43,140 nt of DNA from Okeania sp. SIO3I5 (GTDB taxonomy: Bacteria > Cyanobacteriota > Cyanobacteriia > Cyanobacteriales > Microcoleaceae), in the NCBI RefSeq assembly GCF_010672085.1, contig NZ_JAAHHT010000060.1, positions 1 to 43,140 on the forward strand, given 5' to 3'. A program made the position numbers and the translations under genes. This document shows, piece by piece, positions 25,861 to 35,323 of this stretch (positions within the stretch are counted from its first letter, which is position 1; every line of letters starts with the position of its first letter). The notes below the pieces were generated by a model. That model worked only from the letters and a program-made list of their open reading frames with translations, was not told where the DNA came from and made no database searches.

Positions 25861-26229
25861 GTATTACGCAGGCAAACCTAGAAACCAGGTTTTTTTTCAG
25901 AGATATCTATTAGACCTCTCCGATAATCAAAAATCGGTGGTGGTGCTGAGGAATGGTAGAGAGAGTGTGGGAGGTGTGGGAGGTGTGGGAAGTTGGTTCG
26001 TGTGGGAAGTTGGTTCGTGTGGGAAGTTGGTTCGTGTGGGAAGAAATTACAAAACTTATGTATCTTCGCCATTCCTCAGCAGGACTACCCAAAAATCAAA
26101 TCAATTCTTATTGATAAATTATCAATTACTCCCCCCAGTTAAGTGTTCCCTGTTCCCTCTTTTCTGGAGATATCTATTGTTAAAAACAACGATTAATCCC
26201 AGGAACCAGGTTTCGCTTGCGTAAGTCCT
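25861..26229. repeat. AGGACTTACGCA hairpin repeat, copy D, split by a 255-bp insertion
   Basis: The left half ATTACGCAGGCAAACCTAGA to GAGATATCTATT ends at 25911. The right half resumes at 26167 with the same 12 bases GAGATATCTATT and goes on to GCTTGCGTAAGTCCT. The 12 bases are a direct duplication around the insert. The insert holds inverted GCTGAGGAATGG (25945-25956) and CCATTCCTCAGC (26069-26080), three and a half 17-bp units of GTGTGGGAAGTTGGTTC (25983-26044) and a TTCCCTG heptamer pair, with no gene. Confidence 0.75.
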
Positions 26230-26256
26230 AATTAGGTAATTGTCATCCAAAGAATT

Positions 26257-28323
26257 TTAGAACCTATAGGGAGAAAAGCGCCATACCTTAATTGTGTCAT
26301 CAAAACTGCCACTAATTAATGTTTTGCCTTGAGGGTCAAAGGTTAAATTCACCCAAGCAGAATGTCCTTTAAGAGTTCCCATCAAACCACCTGTATTAAT
26401 TTGCCAAAGTTTGATCGTACCGCCAAAATCTCCACTAGCTAAGGTGTCACCATCCGGACTAAACTGCAGAGATTGCACTTTCTCAGAATGACCAATCAAA
26501 GTACGTTGAGAACGCCAACTTACTCGTTGACCACTATTACTATTGATATCCCACAATTTAATCGTATTATCCCAACTACCACTAGCTAAGGTCTGACCAT
26601 CAGGACTAATAGCAACAGACCACACAGGTCCTTGGTGTCCCTTCAGGGTGCGCAGCAGTCTACCATAACGCCAATCCCATAGTTTGACAGTACCATCATT
26701 GCTACCACTAGCTAAGGTCTTGCCATCAGAACTGAAAGCAACAGATTGAACTTCATCTAAATGACCATAAAGGGTATACAACAGCATACCAGTATTCATA
26801 TCCCACAGTTTAATAGTTCTGTCTTTACTGACACTGGCGATCGTATTGCCGTCTGGACTAATAGCTACAGAGAAAACGTCTTTCTGATGATCGTACAAGG
26901 TATTTTTCAATCTACCAGTATAGAGGTTCCAAATTTTTACCGTGCTATCACCACTAGCACTAACGAGAGTGCGACCATCTGGACTAATAGCAACAGACCA
27001 TATCGGTCCGTCATGTCCTGACAATTTACCCAAACTTTGCCCGCTACGCAAATGTAATAGTTGAATAGTGCCGTCTGTACTACCACTGGCAACAATTCGA
27101 CCATCAGGGTTAGTTGCGATCGACCATACTGGACCGGAAGTTGTTGCCAAAGTTCGTAGTGGAGAAAGTCGATCTACTATTCCTGTAGGTGGTGGTAGAG
27201 ACGGGAGCTTAGTTGTGTCTTCTATTTTAGGTTGAGGTAAACTTGGCTCTAACTTAGGAATAGTCCTAGTTCTGGAGGATGAAAATGATGGCTCAGGTTT
27301 GGGAGATGGTACGCGAGAACTAATAACTAATGATAAGAGAGCGATCGCTGCTGCTCCCCAAATGGTTACACTCCACTTTGGTTTTTGCAGTAGAACATCT
27401 GCTGGTGTAGGTCCGTACTTGATATCTTTAATAACTTCTGCTACGGACTGATATCTTTGACGATGGTCTCGTTGCACCATTTTATCTAAAATGCGACCGA
27501 GATATCTACTAATGGGATGTTTTAAATAGTCTCGCCATACCCACTTTTCGGCTTTAATATCAAATAGTTCAAAGGGTGAAACCATTGTTAATAGATGGAG
27601 ACAAGTTGCACCTAAACTATATATGTCACTGTTGGGGTAGACTTTTCCCTTGGTTTGTTCTGGGGCAGCATATTCAGCAGAACCATTAATACTTCCTATT
27701 GATAATAAGTCTCCATTGGTAGATATTGTTACCCCAAAATCAACTAAAACAAATTCTTGAGTATTTGTTCCTGGTTTGGTTCGACAAATGATATTTTCTG
27801 GTTTAATATCTCCATGAATCAAGTGATGGTCGTGGATAAATTCCAAAACTGGTAATAATTGATTCAATATTTGCCAAATTTTATTTTCACTAAAGACACC
27901 ATCTTCTATAAGTTCTGTGGCCAGATTTGAGCCTTCAATATATTCTTGTACTAAATAACGGTGGCCATCATATTCGACAGATGCTAATACTTCCGGAATC
28001 TGGGGATGTTTGCCGATTTTGTCTAGCTGCACTGGGTCACAGCTAAATGTCGGCAGAATTTCTTGACCCTGAAAAACTAGGTCTTTTCTGTCGTCTAGGT
28101 TGACAAATTCTTTAATAATACACGGCGGTTTGGAAGGTTTGTCCTGGTCAATGGCTAGAAATGTATGGCTCCAGACACTTTCACCCAAGGGTTTGATGAC
28201 TTGGTAGCGTTCTTTGAGTATAGGTGGACATTTGGATATTCCCCCTATTGTCTCATTTTGACTGACAATGTTTTTGTCAGCATCTTCCGGATTCTGGTTG
28301 TGAGGATTGATGCGATGATTCAT
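26257..28323 (-). CDS. Ser/Thr protein kinase with C-terminal WD40 propeller
   Basis: Membrane-spanning Hanks-type kinase of 688 residues. Kinase domain about 40-305: a degenerate glycine loop LGESVWSHTFLA, ATP-binding Lys in IIKEF (K71), catalytic loop HGDIKPENI with D172, DFG at 195-197, APE at 220-222. The HRD arginine is glycine, so activation is probably not by classical activation-loop phosphorylation. A single membrane segment (TIWGAAAIALLSLVIS, about 320-335) and a Ser/Pro linker follow. From about 388 seven WD40 repeats (SPDGxTLASGSxDxTIKLWD) form a complete propeller, presumably outside the cytosol. It is not in an operon. The kinase substrate is unknown. Confidence 0.92.
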   Translation of the reverse strand: MNHRINPHNQNPEDADKNIVSQNETIGGISKCPPILKERYQVIKPLGESVWSHTFLAIDQDKPSKPPCIIKEFVNLDDRKDLVFQGQEILPTFSCDPVQLDKIGKHPQIPEVLASVEYDGHRYLVQEYIEGSNLATELIEDGVFSENKIWQILNQLLPVLEFIHDHHLIHGDIKPENIICRTKPGTNTQEFVLVDFGVTISTNGDLLSIGSINGSAEYAAPEQTKGKVYPNSDIYSLGATCLHLLTMVSPFELFDIKAEKWVWRDYLKHPISRYLGRILDKMVQRDHRQRYQSVAEVIKDIKYGPTPADVLLQKPKWSVTIWGAAAIALLSLVISSRVPSPKPEPSFSSSRTRTIPKLEPSLPQPKIEDTTKLPSLPPPTGIVDRLSPLRTLATTSGPVWSIATNPDGRIVASGSTDGTIQLLHLRSGQSLGKLSGHDGPIWSVAISPDGRTLVSASGDSTVKIWNLYTGRLKNTLYDHQKDVFSVAISPDGNTIASVSKDRTIKLWDMNTGMLLYTLYGHLDEVQSVAFSSDGKTLASGSNDGTVKLWDWRYGRLLRTLKGHQGPVWSVAISPDGQTLASGSWDNTIKLWDINSNSGQRVSWRSQRTLIGHSEKVQSLQFSPDGDTLASGDFGGTIKLWQINTGGLMGTLKGHSAWVNLTFDPQGKTLISGSFDDTIKVWRFSPYRF

Positions 28324-29545
28324 AATTAGATATTAGCTACAACTGGCAGAAGCTCCACACCATTTGCAAAGCATAACCTAAGAAAAGGCAACATCGGTGT
28401 GGGATGAATCCCGACCTTAACTATCCAGTGTAGCTTGATTTTCTTATATACTTTTTCAACAAGGAATAAAGTTAGGGAGTTTGGTAGCTCTGTCAATTTA
28501 GGCGTGGGGTGGAAAAACGACGTATTTGTTTGAATAAACGTGGTGAGAGTCATTCATTTACTCCAAAATCTTAGCGGTGTTGACTTTCCCTATTTTGATG
28601 ATCGTAAAAATATTAGCAAAACAACAAAAAATATGGGATGTTAACAAGTGTTGCTTTATCCCAATCAAAATCTTTTGGCCATATTAAAATATTTGTGTGG
28701 CGAGGCGAATAAAGTATTCAATTGTTCTGTTTATTATGCCCGACAAGTTTGATTTAAAGAGAATAGATTTGTCACTTAAAGGAAACTTCGGCAGATGAAA
28801 TGGAACTTGCATTTTAATGTAATGTACGCCTAAGCGTACCTAACAAATATGCAACGGTATTGTTAAACTTTTAGAAGTTTTAAACAACTACTTAAACTGT
28901 TTGGAAAATTTGAATTAGCCAATCAACCAAAACCTCCTAAATATTGCAAACCATGTCTATTTACCAATGGATAATTGATAATTAATCCCCAAAGGTTTAA
29001 AGCATCTCCTAAAAATTGATGATTTATAATTAATAATTATGCTCAAAAATAATTATCCATTATCCATTTTTTATTATAGGGAAGCTTATTAGGCGAGGTT
29101 TATATAAATCTGCTGTGTTTTTTTTGATTAATGCCGACTGCAATGGTGCTGCAAATATTCTCAGGAAAGTATCTGGAAGACTTAAGTTAAGCTCAACTTA
29201 AGTCAACTAAGTAGAGGTGCATTGACAACGCCTCTAAGACTTCGATTTTGGAATACTTAAGAATCTGCGTCTCTCTAGAGCGCAGAGTGTCAAAGAATAT
29301 AGTTACGTCATCACAACTAGCAATAAAAAAAACTATTCCATAGCGCTGGTTTTTGTAGTTACGTTTTGCTTAATTCCTAACCAAACTCTAGATGTATTTC
29401 ACGGGAAATTGTAAAATATTTATTGTGGTATAATTCAATCTATGGTTAAATATTTATCATTTCATCAAGAGAGAGAAATATTATATATTATAAATTAGGA
29501 TAATTCGGTATTTCAGTTTAAATTCATAGCAACTAATAATTAATT
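28324..29545. other. Long intergenic region, 1.2 kb
   Basis: I see no convincing gene. A 75-codon frame on the minus strand (28326-28553) ends two bases before the kinase start but has no family resemblance. A weak hairpin AGAGG...CCTCT lies at about 29213-29240, and ACTTAAGTTAAGCTCAACTTAAG near 29180 is a direct and inverted repeat of CTTAAGTT that could bind a regulator. An extended -10 promoter sits near the msrP end. Confidence 0.5.
29426..29434 (+). promoter_or_regulatory. Extended -10 promoter for msrP
   Basis: TGGTATAAT is a perfect extended -10 (TGnTATAAT), 112 bases before the msrP ATG. A -35 at proper spacing is not evident, which extended -10 promoters can do without. Identification is by sequence only. 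Confidence 0.45.
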
Positions 29546-30532
29546 ATGCCCCTAATCCGAATCAAAAAATCTTGGGAAATTCCTGAAACAGAAATTACAC
29601 CAGAAAAAGTTTATTTAAACCGCCGTCGGTTTATGAAAAATTTAATCGGTGCTGGTCTAAGTGCTACTGCTTTATCTACTCTTACAAATTGTGCTAGCAA
29701 CTCAACAACATCTCCAATTTCTGAAGCAGTAACTTTACCAAATATTAGCAAATTTACATCTAATCCTAACTTTTCTCAAGTTGAAAGACCAATAACTGAT
29801 GAAGTTTTAGCCACAACATATAACAATTTTTATGAATTTGGCGGTACTAAATCTATTTGGCAAAATGCTCAAGCTTTACCCACAGAAAATTGGAAAGTCG
29901 AAATTACAGGTTTAGTCAAAAATTCTCGTATTTATGACATAGATCAACTACAAAAAAAGTTTCCTTTAGAAGAAAGAATTTATCGATTTCGGTGTGTTGA
30001 AGCATGGGCAATGGTAGTACCTTGGCTTGGTTTTCCTATGAAGTTATTAATGGCAGATGTGGAACCAACATCAAAAGCTAAATATGTTCGTTTTACATCC
30101 TTTTATAACCCACAAATTACTAAAGGTCCGGGTTTTTGGGCAGGTGGTTATCCTTGGCCTTATACAGAAGGTTTAAGAATAGATGAAATGGCTAACGAAT
30201 TAGCTTTTTTTGCTATGGGAATGTATGGTAAATCATTGCCGAAACAAAATGGAGCGCCCTTAAGAGAAGTTATTCCTTGGAAGTATGGTTTTAAGGGGGC
30301 AAAATCTATTGTAAAAATTGAATTTTTAGAACAAAGACCTGCAACATTTTGGAATACTTTGGCAGCAAATGAATATGGTTTTGAAGCAAATGTTAATCCT
30401 CAAGTTCCCCACCCTCGATGGTCACAAGCAACGGAAAGAATAGTCGGTGAAGGTGCTAGTTGGTCTTGGGAAAAACGCCCGACTTTACTTTACAATGGTT
30501 ACGAAGAATATGTTGGTAGTCTTTATAGTTAA
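29546..30532 (+). CDS. msrP: MsrP/YedY-type molybdopterin sulfoxide reductase catalytic subunit
   Basis: Periplasmic molybdenum enzyme that repairs methionine sulfoxide in proteins; 328 residues, a normal length. A twin-arginine signal NRRRFMKNLIGAG (25-37) shows export of the folded protein by Tat, as expected for a molybdopterin enzyme. The molybdenum ligand is the cysteine in YRFRCVEAW (C150). Family blocks are YNNFYEFGG (92-100), WPYTEGLRIDEM and APLREVIPWKYGFKGAKSI, ending WSQATER. The membrane haem partner MsrQ is not in the window. A hairpin follows the stop by 15 bases, so the gene is probably transcribed alone. Confidence 0.93.
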   Translation: MPLIRIKKSWEIPETEITPEKVYLNRRRFMKNLIGAGLSATALSTLTNCASNSTTSPISEAVTLPNISKFTSNPNFSQVERPITDEVLATTYNNFYEFGGTKSIWQNAQALPTENWKVEITGLVKNSRIYDIDQLQKKFPLEERIYRFRCVEAWAMVVPWLGFPMKLLMADVEPTSKAKYVRFTSFYNPQITKGPGFWAGGYPWPYTEGLRIDEMANELAFFAMGMYGKSLPKQNGAPLREVIPWKYGFKGAKSIVKIEFLEQRPATFWNTLAANEYGFEANVNPQVPHPRWSQATERIVGEGASWSWEKRPTLLYNGYEEYVGSLYS

Positions 30533-30546
30533 ATAGGGTTTTCTAT

Positions 30547-30570
30547 GGAATGCTTTTTAGCAAGCATTCC
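30547..30570 (+). terminator. Probable terminator after msrP
   Basis: GGAATGCT, an eight-base loop, then AGCATTCC and TTCTTC. The stem is eight perfect pairs; the T tract is weak. Confidence 0.55.
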
Positions 30571-30726
30571 TTCTTCAGATATTAGCAAATGGTATATTTT
30601 AGAATTTTAACCCCTGCAAAAATATGCTTTATACAAAATGCTTACAATTATTAATTCTGATTCCAGAGATTCATAATTAATGCTATACTGATAAAAAATT
30701 TCTAGTCAGATAACTATTTCTTTTAT

Positions 30727-30927
30727 ATGGCAATGCAATTAAAAGTTTCATCTATTGCTTGTAGTGGATGTGCAGATACTATTACTAAAGCAATCAAAAA
30801 TCTTGAGTCTGAAGCTGATGTCCAAGTGGATGTGGAGCAAAAGCTAGTTACAGTAGAAACCAAAGCATCTGAAGAGTCCATTAAGCAAGTAATTACTGAT
30901 GCTGGACATACAGTTGATAATGGATAA
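30727..30927 (+). CDS. Heavy-metal-associated (HMA) domain protein, CopZ/Atx1-like
   Basis: A 66-residue single HMA domain, expected to carry Cu(I) or a similar ion in the cytosol. The metal site is CSGC in VSSIACSGCADTI (C12 and C15), followed by the helix TKAIKNLE and the strand DVQVDVEQKLVTVET, all in family order. No P-type ATPase is nearby. The start could equally be the second ATG two codons later. The last codons (VDNG) belong to a GGATAAT heptamer array that supplies the stop codon. Confidence 0.88.
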   Translation: MAMQLKVSSIACSGCADTITKAIKNLESEADVQVDVEQKLVTVETKASEESIKQVITDAGHTVDNG

Positions 30928-30944
30928 TGGATAATGGATAATTA

Positions 30945-30965
30945 CCTCTCCCTTTTAGGGAGAGG
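30945..30965 (+). terminator. Hairpin after the HMA gene
   Basis: CCTCTCCC-TTTTA-GGGAGAGG, eight perfect pairs. No T-run follows at once, so termination is only possible. A second pairing CTCCTTAAAAGGGGAG lies 45 bases on. Confidence 0.4.
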
Positions 30966-31608
30966 ATTGACTAAAAGGAAAAAATTGATTTTTTTCTCCT
31001 TAAAAGGGGAGGCTTTCAACCTGAATTATTTAATTATTTAATTATTAATTATTCGCTAAAAATTAAGACTGCTAGAGTGCTTAATGTTCCGTGGGTTAAG
31101 GCGTAGTGCGGGCCGGAATGCCCGCAACGATTTTCGTTCCGATTCATAATTATTGCCACCTCACTCTCCCCACCCTAAGTCTGGGTTTAATATTCCTTTG
31201 ATAAACACTCTCTAAAACTATAATTAATTGTCACATTTTGCCTAACTACTACTCTTGATCGAGAATATTTCTTTGGTTAATTTAAGGGTAAACTTCTTCA
31301 GACCGACTCATAAGTTTCCATAGCATTTTCGTAGGAAAAACTAAGTCAGAAATTACTTTAGACTTATTGCAGAAGTCAGGGAATAGGGAATAGGAAATAG
31401 AGGGATGAAATTGTTGATTTCATCTCTTAAATTGATTTAATTAAAACTTTTGCCAGAGGTCTTTTGAACTTATAAATTTTAAATTTTAAATTTTAAATTT
31501 TGAATTCATTAATGGTGATGGGCAAACAGACAAATAAATAGATTTGGGCGTCGTTATCTTTAAATATTTCTTGATTGCCAATTTCCCATCACCAATAGTT
31601 AACTTTAA
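30966..31608. repeat. Intergenic region with several small repeats
   Basis: Contains the hairpin GCGGGCCGGAATGCCCGC (31108-31125), GGGAATA heptamers (about 31378-31400) and a TTTTAAA heptamer array (about 31476-31505). No gene is visible. Confidence 0.6.
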
Positions 31609-31944
31609 TTAATCTTCCATACTATCTATACTGAGGGGTACTAATTCGCCATTAGTCGTAAATCCTAATAACATCGCTTCACTTGGTCGTATCACTTTCC
31701 CAGTAAGTACACATCGTTCCTCTTGTTGGGCAGTTGCAGCTAAACTTGCTCGAATATCCGAATGGGATAATTGTGGCCGATAATCGCCAGACTTTTGCTG
31801 GACATAGGTCCAGAGGATATCTCGAATCAGAGCTTGATAGCCTTTATTATTGGCCAGTCTTTTGAGACTATCTTTTAACTCCCTTTCTAGACGAATGCTA
31901 GTAACTTCCATCTCAGTAGTTGAGGTTTTGGGAATTGTATACAT
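31609..31944 (-). CDS. Ribbon-helix-helix DNA-binding-like protein
   Basis: 111 residues. Residues about 13-50 (EVTSIRLERELKDSLKRLAN, then GYQALIRDILWTYVQQ) fit a CopG/Arc-type ribbon-helix-helix fold: one strand and two helices. The C-terminal 60 residues contain CVLTGKVIRPSEAMLLGFTT, which could bind a ligand or partner. AAGGAG seven bases upstream supports the start. There is no toxin gene next to it, so an antitoxin role is not supported. It could be a small transcription regulator. Confidence 0.7.
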   Translation of the reverse strand: MYTIPKTSTTEMEVTSIRLERELKDSLKRLANNKGYQALIRDILWTYVQQKSGDYRPQLSHSDIRASLAATAQQEERCVLTGKVIRPSEAMLLGFTTNGELVPLSIDSMED

Positions 31945-32040
31945 GATTTTTTTCTCCTTGATTTTTACCTAGACATATCTGTAATATTAGTGTAGTATAA
32001 AAAAGGTAAGATTTGAAACCCACTTTTTGAGAGCTTTTTT

Positions 32041-32289
32041 GTGAAATTTTTATTTACCCAAATCATCGATCGGTCAAAAAGCAACCTATTCAAGGGTTGT
32101 ACGACTACTTTATGGCTGAGTTTGGGAAAAATAATATTTGATGAAATTCATGGAAGAGATTTTGCCATTGATTATGGAGGCTTAGGATTAATCGAAAAAA
32201 TTAATAATATTTTTCAGATTGAATGGCCAAAGCTCGGGTCAAGTAAATTCGGAAGGGGAACGTACAGACCGAAAATATCTGTACATTAA
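32041..32289 (+). CDS. Possible small protein, 82 aa
   Basis: An open frame from GTG with no recognised domain (KFLFTQIIDRSKSNLFKGCT, then GRDFAIDYGGLGL). It has a TAGTATAAA about 60 bases upstream and a terminator-like hairpin 33 bases after its stop, which suggests a transcript. There is no good ribosome-binding site and no known homologue, so it may be a non-coding RNA or chance frame. Confidence 0.3.
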   Translation: MKFLFTQIIDRSKSNLFKGCTTTLWLSLGKIIFDEIHGRDFAIDYGGLGLIEKINNIFQIEWPKLGSSKFGRGTYRPKISVH

Positions 32290-32321
32290 GTTAGACTAAA
32301 AGGTATAAATATCTTTTCTCT

Positions 32322-32365
32322 AGCCCCCGCTTCCGAATAAACAGAAGCAGGGGCTGTTACTTTTT
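32322..32365 (+). terminator. Rho-independent-type terminator
   Basis: AGCCCCCGCTTC pairs with GAAGCAGGGGCT around CGAATAAACA, followed by GTTACTTTTT. The pairing is strong with one bulge. It ends the transcript of the possible gene at 32041 or works as an attenuator before the HNH gene. Confidence 0.65.
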
Positions 32366-32474
32366 AGATAGGATGAAGAAATTAAAGAAATAAAGTGAAC
32401 CTTTGAACTTGGACAATCAATTTATAAACCAGTCGCTATAAAAAATCTAAAATTTTAAATTAGGAGGTAAAGCA

Positions 32475-32990
32475 GTGACCAGCATAACTCAAGTATTAAA
32501 CCAATCTGTAGTAGTATTTTCTCAGAATTACCTACCAATGACCCGCGTCAATATCAAGCGGGCGATCGCTCTGTTGGTGGCTGGCAAAGCTGAACCTCTA
32601 GATTTTGATAATGAAAGTGGCTGGCCTGTCCGTTCTCCTAGTTTGGTCTTATATGTGCCTGAACAAATTCGCCTGACGATGGCCTCCCAAGAACGGGTAT
32701 GGAAAGTTCCTCCAGTCAACCGAAAGGAAGTATTAAAGAGAGATAATCATCGTTGTCAATATTGTGGTGCTACTAAACGTTTAACCTTAGATCATGTAAT
32801 TCCTCGCTCGAAAGGCGGTAAACATACTTGGGATAATGTAGTTACGGCTTGCGATAAGTGCAATGCTTTTAAAGGTAATCGTACTCCTACTGAAGCAGGG
32901 ATGAAATTATTACATCAACCGAAGACACCAATACATCCGACTATTGCATTTGCTGAACAGTTCTGGCGCGAACGGCAACACAAGGTTTAG
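32475..32990 (+). CDS. HNH endonuclease family protein
   Basis: 171 residues with a C-terminal HNH nuclease fold. A zinc knuckle CQYCGATKR (about 93-101) leads to the HNH core LTLDHVIPRSKGGKHTWDNV, whose catalytic His is in LDHV, and the second cysteine pair CDKCNAFKGNR. The N-terminal 80 residues (RVNIKRAIALLVAGKAEPLD) are conserved in a common cyanobacterial single-HNH family. Its target is unknown; members are often not part of restriction systems. The GTG start is fixed by TAGGAGGTAA 5 to 9 bases upstream. Confidence 0.88.
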   Translation: MTSITQVLNQSVVVFSQNYLPMTRVNIKRAIALLVAGKAEPLDFDNESGWPVRSPSLVLYVPEQIRLTMASQERVWKVPPVNRKEVLKRDNHRCQYCGATKRLTLDHVIPRSKGGKHTWDNVVTACDKCNAFKGNRTPTEAGMKLLHQPKTPIHPTIAFAEQFWRERQHKV

Positions 32991-33629
32991 AAGTTCCTAT
33001 TTTTTCGCAGGAGAAGACCTGAAAAGTTGTTTATAAGTTTCGTTAGTTCTAGTGAGGTAACTAGAGCTAAATTCTGATGCCGTTATTTAAGAAGAGAATG
33101 GTTGGGAAATAACCAAGTTAGAAGTCAGAAATCAGTAGGGGCGATTCGCTTGCTCGCCCGTACAGAAGTTGTTTTTGTCACGGGGATTTAAGCTTCCTGC
33201 CAAAAACATTTCGCTGATACTGGTGGAGTGGCGCAACCCAATTATTTTGATAATCCTATAGCAGGGAATAGGGAACAGGGAATAGTTGAAAAAACATTTC
33301 CACTTTCTAGATTCATCATTAGTCGTTAGTCCTAACTAATTCTTTCTTAGCTATAGATGCCAGATGTTGCAAAAAAACTAATTTCAATAACTGCAAAGAG
33401 TTTTGAGTTTTGAGTTATAGATTAATTACTCAATAACATCCGAAGCTCTTCACATCAAAAAAGCAGTTAGCTCTCGACAATCAGATATCAGCAGGAGCAA
33501 GTTTTTTAAGGTGAATGAAGGGAATTTGAACCCCTCCTAAACCATTCGGGGATTAACCCAGAGCTGCTAAGAGCTGATAGCTGAATGCTAAAAGCTAACA
33601 GCTAGTCAAAAAAGGAGAGACGACCGGGA
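32991..33629. repeat. Intergenic repeats
   Basis: Holds the hairpin TAGGGGCGATTCGCTTGCTC with CGCCCGTA (33137-33165), GGGAATA/GGGAACA heptamers (33263-33285), GAGTTTT heptamers (33400-33418) and AGCTGAT-type heptamers (33570-33605) ending just before the next gene's ribosome-binding site. TTTGAACCCCTCC near 33528 resembles a tRNA T-arm in reverse but has no acceptor stem. Confidence 0.65.
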
Positions 33630-34031
33630 ATGCTAAAGTTAACTTATACTGAATCTGGCTTTTATATCGAGCGTTTGGCTCAATCTCCCGAACAGTTGGT
33701 AGCACTGCGGGTAATGTTGGCTATGCGAGTTGGTCATAAAATTGTAGTTGAACCAAGTTCTGCAGCTTTTTTGCTACCTGTAAATTTACCTGAGTTGTCA
33801 ATGTTGGAAGTAGCTGTACAAAAGGAGGGTGGGGAAGATGTTGCCCTTTGTGTTGCTGATGATGAATTTGTGGAAGTCAGTTTAGTAGGATGTTGGATTA
33901 CTGTAGATCCAGAAGAAGAGAATGGAGTTTTTATTACTGCTTTGAGCGATCGCATTGAATTTTTACTTTTTAAGTTGTGGCAAGCAACTGAGGCAAATGC
34001 GTCCGTGAGTCAGGAAGCTAGTGATTGGTAA
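33630..34031 (+). CDS. Conserved cyanobacterial protein, 133 aa
   Basis: A soluble acidic protein of the kind found in many cyanobacterial genomes, with no known function. It starts MLKLTYTESGFYIERLAQSP. It continues LVALRVMLAMRVGHKIVVEP, then VALCVADDEFVEVSLVGCWI and FLLFKLWQATE. An alpha/beta pattern and lack of signal peptide suggest a cytosolic protein. AGGAG is 13 bases before the ATG (AAGGAGAGACGACCGGGAATG is slightly long spacing). No operon partner. Confidence 0.75.
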   Translation: MLKLTYTESGFYIERLAQSPEQLVALRVMLAMRVGHKIVVEPSSAAFLLPVNLPELSMLEVAVQKEGGEDVALCVADDEFVEVSLVGCWITVDPEEENGVFITALSDRIEFLLFKLWQATEANASVSQEASDW

Positions 34032-34727
34032 AATTTAGACATCTCTAGAAAAAAGTAGGGACGTTTTGCTGACGCAAAGCTCCGCTTTCCGTCAGGAAAA
34101 AGCGGAGCATTCACTATACGAAAACGCATTAATGTTCAAGCAACGTCCTTATGGAGTAGGGAAAGGAGAGGCTTTAAACCTTAATTTTTCGGTAAATAGG
34201 AAATATGTATAAGTAATAATGTAGGGATGTTCTATGAAACATCCCTACAAAAATTTCTGGCAATATTCTCTTTTCTGTCAGGAATGCGATCGCTAATTAT
34301 CCAAAAGTAGTTTCAAATTTATAATTAGATAAGAGAGTCAAATTATAAATTTAACTTATTACCTCAGCAATTAAATTTTTTTATTTTAATTAAACAAGCT
34401 TCTATTTTCCCCGAATTATTACAAAATATTTCACGCACTTGCGTTATTTCAAGTGTTTGTATCATAATTTGTACATAAGGTATTTTGCCAATGTTGTGTT
34501 TCAAAGTAAAAGATTCTGTTTGGAAAAAGCTATAAGCAAGTATTTACGTTCAGCTCATCTTGAATATTCATATTTTTGCCAAAAGTGGATAATCTCAAAA
34601 CGATAAATTTTAGATAAGTAGAAGTGCTTAAGTAATTATGGCTATTGACAGATGACTTATTATACGGTATAAATTTTTTCTCCAGATTGAAATAGAATAT
34701 TTGAGTAATGCTCAAAAATAATAGAAT
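34032..34727. repeat. Intergenic region with palindromic repeats
   Basis: GTAGGGACGTTTTGCTGACG with nested AAGCTCCGCTTT and AAAGCGGAGCATTC pieces lies at 34055-34150; GTAGGGATGTT/AACATCCCTAC makes a hairpin at 34221-34248. The remainder is AT-rich and shows no gene. Confidence 0.6.
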
Positions 34728-35300
34728 CGATTTATAAATCTGAAATTGAAGGTAGTTTCTAGTGAAAAAATAATCTTACTTGAGATTTGCTAGATTAAAT
34801 TTTTTGACGAGATTTTTATAATTTTTTCCCTCTTCCTGAGATTTTTTTTTCAGAGCGATCGCCAATCAAAATATCTCAAGTCAAATTACAAAAGCGATAG
34901 TCAAAAATTAGAAATTTGAAATCTAGTCAAATATCAGAAATTTAAGTGGGTAGAATAAATTGATTTATGAGATTTTTCCAACTTGTTCCTTTTTAATTAT
35001 TTCTTCTTCCTTCATCGATTTATAAATCTGAAATTGAAAGTAGTTTCTAGTGAAACAATAATCTTACTTGAGTAGTCAAATACTTGAGATTTGCCAGAAT
35101 AAATTTTTACCCTTGATTTTTATAACTTTTTCTTTCTTCCTGAGATTTTTTTTTCAGAGCGATCGACAATCAAAATATCTCAAGTCAAATTACAAAAGCG
35201 ATCGTGAAAAATTAGAAATTTTAAATCTAGTCAAATATCAGAAGTTTAAGTGGGTAGAATAAATTGATTTATGAGATTTTTCCAACTTCTTCCTTTTTTA
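34728..35300. repeat. Tandem duplication of about 285 bp upstream of a gene
   Basis: The block from CGATTTATAAATCTGAAATT to GAGATTTTTCCAACTT occurs at 34728-35003 and again at 35016-35300, about 90% alike, with a small insertion in the second (GTAGTCAAATACTT). GAGATTTTTTTTTCAGAGCG and AATATCTCAAGTCAAATTAC are common to both. The second copy ends just before the start of the broken gene, so it duplicates that gene's upstream region. Confidence 0.85.
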
Positions 35301-35323
35301 TTCTTTCTTCTTTCCTTAATGCT

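Noticed and set aside
28326-28553. 75-codon minus-strand frame ending two bases before the kinase start
   Set aside because: No recognised family, unusual composition and no ribosome-binding site; treated as leader or intergenic sequence.
33511-33580. tRNA-like T-arm (GGTTCAAATTCCC on the minus strand)
   Set aside because: No matching acceptor stem, D-arm or anticodon arm at the correct distances.
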